DNA from: Wenzhouxiangella sp.
GTDB lineage: Bacteria > Pseudomonadota > Gammaproteobacteria > Xanthomonadales > Wenzhouxiangellaceae
NCBI GenBank assembly: GCA_021767625.1
Contig: JAASTB010000146.1
Span: 1 to 6,010, forward strand
Reading direction: 5' to 3'
Length of the DNA stretch: 6,010 nucleotides
The notes under the pieces: generated by a model
What the model was told of the DNA's origin: nothing
Database searches by the model: none
Seen by the model: the letters and a program-made list of their open reading frames with translations, nothing else
Position numbers and translations under genes: made by a program
Part shown: in pieces, positions 1 to 5,011 of the stretch
Numbering within the stretch: the first letter of the stretch is position 1
Layout of the letters: each line of letters begins with the position of its first letter

Positions 1-281
1 GGCGTCAGCAGGCCGGGCAGCCGCTCCTGGGCCACCATGTAGCCCAAGCGTTCCCGCGCCTCGCGCTTGCGGCTCGGGACCGGCATTCCCTGGACGCAGA
101 TCGTCCCGCTTCCGGCCGACCGCAACCCGGCGACAGCGGCCAGCAAGGTGCTCTTGCCGCTGCCGTTGGGACCGATCAGCGCGGCGAGCTCGCCTTCGCC
201 GAGGGAGAACGCGACATCGCGCAGGACGGGAGCCCGACCCAGCGCGACCGACAAACCCGAAACTTGCAGAACGGCCGTCAC
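1..281 (-). CDS. ABC transporter ATP-binding protein (partial, N-terminal 93 residues)
   Basis: This is the N-terminal part of an ABC-family ATPase that would energise the membrane protein encoded just upstream; the rest lies beyond position 1. Visible elements are the first beta strands, a perfect Walker A loop GPNGSGKST at residues 37-45, and a Q-loop glutamine at residue 85 in the context YMVAQE. The signature motif, Walker B and H-loop are outside the window. The start is a GTG whose last two bases form part of the TGA stop of the permease gene (GTGA), with a GGGAGG Shine-Dalgarno four bases before it, so the two proteins are probably translationally coupled. The protein acts at the cytoplasmic face of the inner membrane. 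The family assignment is secure. The substrate is unknown, and the sequence does not show clearly whether it is an exporter or importer, though pairing with an ABC-2-like permease favours export. Confidence 0.93.
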   Translation of the reverse strand, partial: MTAVLQVSGLSVALGRAPVLRDVAFSLGEGELAALIGPNGSGKSTLLAAVAGLRSAGSGTICVQGMPVPSRKREARERLGYMVAQERLPGLLT

Positions 282-1432
282 GACGCCTCCCTGGCGGCCA
301 GCCGAAGCAGCCAGGCGAACAAGCCCAGCCAGATCAGCGGGGCCATGAACGGCGCGGCCTGGGAAAGCGTGACCCAGGTCAGGAGGACACTCGTCGAACG
401 CAGTCCCGTCAGCCGGGGCCGATGGCGCCAGGCCAGCACGGTGGCCGCATGAAGCGAGAGCGCGCCGGTGAGGACCAGGGCGACGACCAGCGCCGCCGGC
501 ACGGGCAGGCCCATCAGGGCCAACGAGCCGAAGGCGAAGAGCGCGAGCAAGACGACCAGCAGCGCCGGCAGCGTGCACAACTGGCCAACAAAAGGCACGG
601 GACGCTGCGGCAATGCCGCGGTCAGGCTGCTGGCCTGCACGACCACCCGAAGCGACGATGTCCAGAACTGCAGCCACTGGAGCAGCAGGGCGCCCAAGAG
701 CAGCGTCATGCCGACCTGGAAGAAACTGGCCCCGGCCGGAACGAGTAGCACCAGGAGCCCCAGCGACCATCGCACGCCTGCGGTCCAGCGCCGGCTCCGG
801 TAGTCCGTCCATTGCCAGTGAGACAGCACCGAACGCCGCTCGCGCGCGACGCGCCGACCGCCCGGTCGCGATCGCGACCGGCGCGACGCCGAAGACGTGG
901 CCTGCGGCCGGGCCAGCAGCGGCAGGATCAGCCAGGCGAGCATCGGCACGACGAACGCCGGCAGCCAATCGAAGACGGTCAGGTCGACATCGCCGGGCGC
1001 CAGGCGATGCACCGATACCAGGGCAGCAAGCAGGAAGACGGCCTGCATCAGCGCCAGGCCGAAGCTGCGCCATCGCGACCAGACCCGCATGGCCCAGGGC
1101 ATCTGCGGCAGGGCGGACAGCCAGCCCGACGGCGCCTCGGCCAGATCCCGTCGCGCCGACGGCACCAGGCCGGCCAGACACAGCAGGAAGACCGCCGCCC
1201 AGGCCGCTGCGCCCCAGCGCCGCAGCCAAACGAGTACGGTGCCCGCGTGCGCCTGAGCCAGCGAATACAGGAGGCCCAGTACGAGCACGACGCTGGCCAG
1301 GCCGAGCAGCCCGACCAGGCCCGAAAGCGCCGGCCGGTCGATAACCTCCTTCAGGAGATTCGCCCACATCGCGCGCCGGGCGGCGACGACCGGATTGCCG
1401 TGGGGCGCGGGGGATTGAATCGACGGCGACAT
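278..1432 (-). CDS. Polytopic inner-membrane protein, probable ABC-2-like transporter permease with two similar halves
   Basis: I do not recognise this 384-residue protein as a named family. By eye it has about nine hydrophobic segments, at residues 36-60, 72-91, 123-143, 154-173, 220-238, 240-257, 287-307, 311-334 and 350-376. Basic residues place the loops 92-122, 174-219 and 258-286 in the cytoplasm. Loops 92-122 and 258-286 each carry a similar motif, SALPQMP (106-112) and AALPQRP (272-278), each preceded by two membrane segments and followed by two more. This suggests an internal duplication, and the motif resembles the LP-containing loop often seen in ABC-2-type export permeases. A strongly Arg/Ser-rich linker joins the halves. 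Overlap with the ABC ATPase gene makes a permease role the best inference. The ATG at 1432 is chosen because extending upstream would run antisense through the neighbouring exported-protein gene; its ribosome site is weak. A later start at Met22 is possible. Confidence 0.75.
   Translation of the reverse strand: MSPSIQSPAPHGNPVVAARRAMWANLLKEVIDRPALSGLVGLLGLASVVLVLGLLYSLAQAHAGTVLVWLRRWGAAAWAAVFLLCLAGLVPSARRDLAEAPSGWLSALPQMPWAMRVWSRWRSFGLALMQAVFLLAALVSVHRLAPGDVDLTVFDWLPAFVVPMLAWLILPLLARPQATSSASRRSRSRPGGRRVARERRSVLSHWQWTDYRSRRWTAGVRWSLGLLVLLVPAGASFFQVGMTLLLGALLLQWLQFWTSSLRVVVQASSLTAALPQRPVPFVGQLCTLPALLVVLLALFAFGSLALMGLPVPAALVVALVLTGALSLHAATVLAWRHRPRLTGLRSTSVLLTWVTLSQAAPFMAPLIWLGLFAWLLRLAAREAS
286..291 (-). 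promoter_or_regulatory. Shine-Dalgarno that fixes the GTG start of the ABC ATPase
   Basis: The minus strand reads GGGAGG followed by four bases and then GTG at 281-279. This strong ribosome binding site lies inside the last codons of the permease gene. It supports the non-ATG start and coupled translation of the two genes. Confidence 0.7.
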
Positions 1433-1510
1433 GGCCGGCAGCTTAGCCTTGTCGATGCAGCCTCGCACGTGCCGAACGTCACGCTGAAAACGCCCCGATG
1501 ACCCGCCCTC

Positions 1511-1519
1511 TGGTAGACT
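1511..1519 (+). promoter_or_regulatory. Possible extended -10 promoter element for the DUF2782 gene
   Basis: TGGTAGACT matches the TGnTAnnnT pattern of an extended -10 element and sits about 30 bases before the ATG at 1550. No good -35 hexamer is seen 16-18 bases upstream, so this is a weak call based on the motif alone. Confidence 0.25.
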
Positions 1520-1540
1520 TCGAATACACATTCTTCGAAG
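1518..1540 (+). promoter_or_regulatory. Inverted repeat CTTCGAA-N9-TTCGAAG overlapping the ribosome binding site
   Basis: A perfect 7-bp inverted repeat (1518-1524 and 1534-1540, nine-base spacer) lies just before the DUF2782 start codon. Its right arm contains GAAG of the only visible Shine-Dalgarno, GAAGG at 1537-1541, eight bases before the ATG. It could be an operator, or an RNA hairpin hiding the ribosome site. Each arm also contains the self-palindrome TTCGAA. The function is inferred only. Confidence 0.35.
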
Positions 1541-1549
1541 GCCGCCCAG

Positions 1550-1900
1550 ATGCGATATATCTTCCTGATTCCGATTCTGCTGATGGCCCGGCCGGCCCTG
1601 GCCCAGGACGATCCCCCGCCGTCCGATGCACCGCCGCCGCCCCCGATTCGCGAGCCGCTGCCGCCCAAGGTGCAGGACCCCGACGAGCAGATCCAGCCGC
1701 AGGTGGTCATCCGTCGTGAAGACGACCGCATCGTCGAGGAATACTCTTCCGGCGGCGCCGTCTACATGATTCGCGTCACGCCCATCGAGGGCGGCCCCTC
1801 CTACTACCTCATCGACACCGACGGCGACGGCGAGCTCGAAAGCCGGCATGACGGAATGGATCCGGTGAAGCCGGCGTACTGGAAGATTGCGGAGTGGTGA
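1550..1900 (+). CDS. Exported DUF2782 family protein
   Basis: This 116-residue protein is of unknown function and I recognise it as DUF2782-like. Residues 1-18 look like a signal peptide (hydrophobic stretch ending in ALA before Gln19), so it probably acts in the periplasm or envelope; Arg14 within the hydrophobic part is slightly unusual. Residues 22-44 are proline-rich, including a run of five prolines, and look like a flexible linker. The conserved domain spans about residues 48-116, with the family-like features EEY (63-65), YMIRVTP (72-78), YYLIDTDGDGELESR (85-99) and a terminal YWKIAEW. The DxDxDG stretch at 89-94 resembles a calcium-loop core. The start is ATG with GAAGG eight bases upstream. 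The gene stands alone on the plus strand, divergent from the ABC unit and convergent with ksgA. The family call is fairly secure; no biochemical role can be given. Confidence 0.85.
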   Translation: MRYIFLIPILLMARPALAQDDPPPSDAPPPPPIREPLPPKVQDPDEQIQPQVVIRREDDRIVEEYSSGGAVYMIRVTPIEGGPSYYLIDTDGDGELESRHDGMDPVKPAYWKIAEW

Positions 1901-1912
1901 AAAGCGCGTTCT

Positions 1913-1942
1913 TTCGTTAATTCGTTCGTTCGTTAATTCGTT
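1913..1942. repeat. Short TTCG/TTAA tandem repeat over the ksgA stop codon
   Basis: Two exact copies of the 14-mer TTCGTTAATTCGTT (1913-1926 and 1929-1942) are separated by CG, giving a 16-base period. The whole tract can also be read as tetranucleotides TTCG, TTAA, TTCG, TTCG, TTCG, TTAA, TTCG. It is AT-richer than its surroundings, encodes the last eight residues of KsgA, and supplies its TAA stop. Confidence 0.85.
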
Positions 1943-2717
1943 CCGGGCGGCACTTCTCGGCCAGTGCCATGAACTGATCCAGTGACAGCGTCTCGGCGCG
2001 GGCTTTCGGATCGATCCCCGCAGCATCGATTTGTTTCTCGTCCAGCACTCCCTTGAGCGCGTTGCGCAGGGTCTTGCGGCGTTGGCCGAAGGCTCGGCGG
2101 ACCACTTCTTCGAGTTGCGGCAGGCCCGATAGCGTCTCTTCGTCGAGTTCCCTGGGAATCATGCGGATGATGGCAGAGTCGACCTTCGGCGGCGGGCGAA
2201 AGGCGCCGGGGGGCACGGTGAACAGGCGCTCCATCCGGCAGTGGAAGGCCGCCATGACCGAAAGCCGGCCGTACTGCTTCGAGCCGGGCTCTGCCACCAT
2301 TCGGTCAACCACCTCCTTTTGCAGCATGAAGTGCATGTCCGTGATGACGTCGCGCCACTTGAAGAGGTGGAACATGATCGGCGTGGAGATGTTGTACGGC
2401 AGATTCCCCACCACGCGTACACGTCCCCCGGCGACAGCGGCCAGGTCGACTTCGAGCACATCGGCCTGGATGACTTCGAGCCGTTCGGGGAAACCCAGGC
2501 GCTCGGGCAGGGCCGCGGCCAGGTCGCGGTCGAGCTCGATGGCCGTCACGCGGGCACCGACCTCCAGCAAGGGGCCGGTCAGCACGCCTTCGCCGGGGCC
2601 GATCTCGATGATGAGGTCCGCGTCGCCGGGCCGGATGGCCGACACCAGGCGGGCGATGATGCCGGCATCGTGAAGAAAATGCTGTCCGAAACGCTTGCGC
2701 GGCCGGTGCGGCTTCAT
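1917..2717 (-). CDS. rsmA (ksgA): 16S rRNA (adenine1518-N6/adenine1519-N6)-dimethyltransferase
   Basis: RsmA/KsgA transfers four methyl groups from S-adenosylmethionine to two adjacent adenines near the 3' end of 16S rRNA during late 30S assembly in the cytoplasm. The 266-residue protein is close to the E. coli length (273). It shows the N-terminal RKRFGQHFLHD (7-17), the SAM-binding motif EIGPGEGVLTGPL (38-50), the acidic ribose-contact residue in AIELD (59-63), QAD (84-86), the catalytic NLPYNIS (105-111), then the family-typical PPGAFRPPPKVDSAI (169-183) and RRAFGQRRKTLRNAL (207-221). The ATG overlaps the pdxA stop by four bases (ATGA), implying translational coupling. The last eight residues come from a short DNA repeat, and the final ten or so extend past the part of the family I recognise. 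No apaG or apaH gene follows, unlike in E. coli. Confidence 0.97.
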   Translation of the reverse strand: MKPHRPRKRFGQHFLHDAGIIARLVSAIRPGDADLIIEIGPGEGVLTGPLLEVGARVTAIELDRDLAAALPERLGFPERLEVIQADVLEVDLAAVAGGRVRVVGNLPYNISTPIMFHLFKWRDVITDMHFMLQKEVVDRMVAEPGSKQYGRLSVMAAFHCRMERLFTVPPGAFRPPPKVDSAIIRMIPRELDEETLSGLPQLEEVVRRAFGQRRKTLRNALKGVLDEKQIDAAGIDPKARAETLSLDQFMALAEKCRPERINERTN

Positions 2718-3682
2718 CCGCGCGGCCGGGACATGCCGCGCGCGAGGTTGATCGCGGCGTTGAGACTGCCCGAATCCGCCTTGCCGGTCCCGGCCAGGTC
2801 CAGCGCCGTGCCGTGATCCACCGAGGTGCGGATGAACGGAAGCCCGAGCGTGACGTTGACCGCGTGGCCGAACCCGACGTGCTTGAGCACCGGCAGGCCC
2901 TGGTCGTGGTACATCGCCACGACGGCGTCGAACGTCCGCAAGCGATCCGGCACGAAAGCGGTATCGGCCGGCAGCGGCCCGGTCAGCGACATGCTTCGTC
3001 CCAGCTTCTCCATGACCGGCTCGATGATGTCGATTTCCTCGCGCCCGAGGTGACCGCCCTCGCCGGCGTGCGGATTGAGACCGAGAACCGCGATGCGCGG
3101 CCTGGCAAGCCCGAACAGGCGCTGCAGGCCCGAGTGGACGATCTCCAGCGTCCGGGTGAGGCTTCCGGCGTCGATCGCGTCGGGCACCTCGCGCAGCGGT
3201 AGGTGGGTGGTCGCCAGGGCCACGCGCACCTGACCGGCGACAAGCATCATCACCACCCGATCCACGCCCGATTCAGCGGCCAGGAATTCGGTGTGACCGC
3301 TGAACGGCACGCCCGCTTCGTTGATCACGCCCTTGTGGACCGGGCCGGTGACCAGGCCGTGCACGCGGCCGGCGAGGCAGTGCCGGGCGGCCACCCGCAG
3401 GCACTCGAGAACGTATTCCGCGTTGGACGGGTCGGTGCGCCCGGGCACCGCCGGTCGGGCCAGTTCCACCGGCAGGCAGCGGATGCCGCCGGTGGCCCCG
3501 GCCTCGACCGAGTCGAGTTCCTGGATCGTGGTGTCCAGGCCGAGCCGCTCGACCGTCTCGCGCAGCAAACCGGGATCGGCCGCCAGGATCAGCGCCGGAT
3601 CGAGGGCCGCCGCGCGACACGCGAGTTCGGGCCCGATGCCGGCCGGTTCGCCCGGCGTGACGATGAGTTGCTCGAGCGCCAT
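2714..3682 (-). CDS. pdxA: 4-hydroxythreonine-4-phosphate dehydrogenase
   Basis: PdxA oxidises 4-phosphohydroxy-L-threonine with NAD(P)+; the product decarboxylates to the aminoketone that PdxJ uses to make pyridoxine 5'-phosphate. It is a cytosolic, metal-dependent enzyme. The 322-residue protein matches the family length (329 in E. coli). Visible motifs are TPGEPAGIGPEL (9-20), the loop SGHTEF (128-133), and the three metal-ligand histidines in TTHLPL (His160), NPHAGEGGHLG (His205) and YHDQGLP (His259), followed by GLPFIRTSVDHGTALDLAG (280-298). All key residues are present. The ATG at 3682 aligns with the conserved N-terminus and lies 16 bases after the surA stop; the local ribosome site is weak (GAGG is rather far upstream), so translation may depend on ribosomes leaving surA. 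The 3' end overlaps ksgA. Confidence 0.97.
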   Translation of the reverse strand: MALEQLIVTPGEPAGIGPELACRAAALDPALILAADPGLLRETVERLGLDTTIQELDSVEAGATGGIRCLPVELARPAVPGRTDPSNAEYVLECLRVAARHCLAGRVHGLVTGPVHKGVINEAGVPFSGHTEFLAAESGVDRVVMMLVAGQVRVALATTHLPLREVPDAIDAGSLTRTLEIVHSGLQRLFGLARPRIAVLGLNPHAGEGGHLGREEIDIIEPVMEKLGRSMSLTGPLPADTAFVPDRLRTFDAVVAMYHDQGLPVLKHVGFGHAVNVTLGLPFIRTSVDHGTALDLAGTGKADSGSLNAAINLARGMSRPRG

Positions 3683-3698
3683 TACCCGGGGCGGCGCC

Positions 3699-4979
3699 TC
3701 ACAGCCGGACTTCGACGAAGGACTCGTTACGCAGCTGCCGCATGAAGCGGTCCAGTTCTTCCTGGGATTTCTGCTGCGACAGCATCTCGCGAGCCTCCGA
3801 ACGCCGGATTTCCTCCGTGCGGTCGGTCTCGCGTACGTCCAGCAGCTTGACGAGGTGCCAGCCGCGCGGGCTGCGGAAGGGTTCGCTGAGCTCGCCCGGC
3901 TCGAGGGAGTCGACCGCTTCCTGGATGTGCGGACCATAGCCGCCGGCCGGGAACCATTCGAGCAGGCCGCCGAGGTTGGCGGTCGACTGCTCGCTGGAGT
4001 ACTCGCGCGCCAGCTCGGCGAAATCCTCGCCCTGCTGGATGCGGCGCCGGAGATTCTGGATCTGTTCGCGCGCCTCCTCGGGCGTGATCAGCTCAGAGGG
4101 GCTGATCATCAGGTGACGCGCCCGGTACTCCTCGACCATCACTTCGCTGCGCTCGCGCACATCGCGCACCTTGAGGATGACGAAGCCGGCCGGGGTGCGC
4201 AGCGGCTCGGTCACGCCGCCGGCCTCGAGCCCCTGGATCGCCTCGGCGAAGACCCTGGGCAGGGCGCTGGCATTGCGCCAGCCGACGTCGCCGCCCTCGA
4301 GGGCATCCGGCCCCTGGGAGTAGCTGATCGCGGCAGCGGAGAAGGCCATGCCCTCGTCCAGGCGCCGGTAGATCTCCTCGACACGGGACTGCGCCTCCTG
4401 CACCTGCTCAGGCGAGGCCGACTCGGGCACGGAAACGACGATCTGCGAGAGCAGGTACTCCTCGCTGCTGAACTGGTCGGAGGCGAGCAGGATGTCGATT
4501 TCGGTGTCGCTGATGGGGTCCATGGAGTTGACCACGCGCTGCTGCAGCCGCGAGGTCATGATCTCGTGGCGGATATCGCGCCGGAATTCCTCGAAATCGA
4601 TGCCGTCGGACTCGAGCACCCGGCGCAACTGCGCCAGCGGCAGGTTGTTCTGCTGGGCGACCCGGTTGAGCGCATTGTCGACATCGGCGTCGGAGACGCG
4701 AATGCCGGTCTGCTCGGCCCGCAGGACCTGCAGGCGCTGCATGATCAGGCGCTCGAGCACCTGCTCCTCGAGCACGCTGCGCGGCGGCAGGTTCTCGCCG
4801 CGCGCCCTGACCTGCTGCGAGATGGCGTCGATGGCCTGGTCGAGTTCGCTTTGCAGGATCACGTCTTCCTCGACCAGCGCCACGATGCGGTCGATGGGCT
4901 GGCCGTCCGACTGCGCGGTCGCCAGCAGGGGCAGCACCAGTATCAGCGCCGCCAGGGTTCGAATCATTGCCTTTTTCAT
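3699..4979 (-). CDS. surA: Periplasmic chaperone / peptidyl-prolyl isomerase SurA
   Basis: SurA escorts unfolded outer-membrane proteins, LptD among its known clients, across the periplasm to the Bam machinery. The 426-residue protein matches E. coli (428). Residues 1-22 form a signal peptide (MKK, hydrophobic core, ATA before Gln23). The N-terminal chaperone domain covers roughly 23-170, the first parvulin domain about 174-273, the second about 285-383, and a C-terminal helix 390-426 that packs with the N-domain in the family. The first parvulin domain keeps GGDVGW (229-234) but has Gln and Val where E. coli has the parvulin histidines. The second keeps both histidines (His289, His375) but reads GGLLEW instead of GGDLGW. 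A GAGGAA ribosome site lies ten bases before the ATG. It sits 32 bases after lptD, the classic arrangement. Confidence 0.97.
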   Translation of the reverse strand: MKKAMIRTLAALILVLPLLATAQSDGQPIDRIVALVEEDVILQSELDQAIDAISQQVRARGENLPPRSVLEEQVLERLIMQRLQVLRAEQTGIRVSDADVDNALNRVAQQNNLPLAQLRRVLESDGIDFEEFRRDIRHEIMTSRLQQRVVNSMDPISDTEIDILLASDQFSSEEYLLSQIVVSVPESASPEQVQEAQSRVEEIYRRLDEGMAFSAAAISYSQGPDALEGGDVGWRNASALPRVFAEAIQGLEAGGVTEPLRTPAGFVILKVRDVRERSEVMVEEYRARHLMISPSELITPEEAREQIQNLRRRIQQGEDFAELAREYSSEQSTANLGGLLEWFPAGGYGPHIQEAVDSLEPGELSEPFRSPRGWHLVKLLDVRETDRTEEIRRSEAREMLSQQKSQEELDRFMRQLRNESFVEVRL

Positions 4980-4989
4980 TGCAATTCAG

Positions 4990-4995
4990 TTCCTC
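4990..4995 (-). promoter_or_regulatory. Shine-Dalgarno of surA in the lptD-surA gap
   Basis: The minus strand reads GAGGAA ten bases before the ATG at 4979. It lies in the 32-bp gap 4980-5011, in which I see no promoter or terminator, so surA is probably read from the lptD transcript. It supports this ATG over the second Met at codon 5. Confidence 0.65.
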
Positions 4996-5011
4996 AGAGA
5001 ATGCTTGCCTG

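Larger units (their letters stand above)
1433..1549. other. Divergent intergenic region between the ABC unit and the DUF2782 gene
   Basis: This 117-bp gap must hold the promoters for both divergent units unless transcription enters from elsewhere. On the plus strand an extended -10-like TGGTAGACT (1511-1519) stands out, but there is no convincing -35 at standard spacing. I see no strong minus-strand promoter. The dyad at 1518-1540 lies at its right end. Confidence 0.5.

Noticed and set aside
422..1501. Several overlapping plus-strand open frames over the permease gene
   Set aside because: Their translations are rich in Arg, Gln, Pro and Ala with no domain, typical of the reverse frames of a Leu/Ala-rich membrane protein gene.
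1899..1915. Possible terminator hairpin between the convergent genes
   Set aside because: Only GAAA/TTTC pair cleanly, with a mismatch just inside and no adequate stem, so it is too weak to call.
1433..2026. Upstream extension of the permease open frame to position 2026
   Set aside because: It would run antisense through the DUF2782 gene and into the ksgA end. The translation there is low-complexity and lacks hydrophobic segments, and the ATG at 1432 gives a sensible protein.
3683..3937. N-terminal extension of PdxA
   Set aside because: The extra residues are a shadow of the surA coding sequence. The PdxA family begins a few residues before TPGEPAGIGPE, which fits the ATG at 3682.
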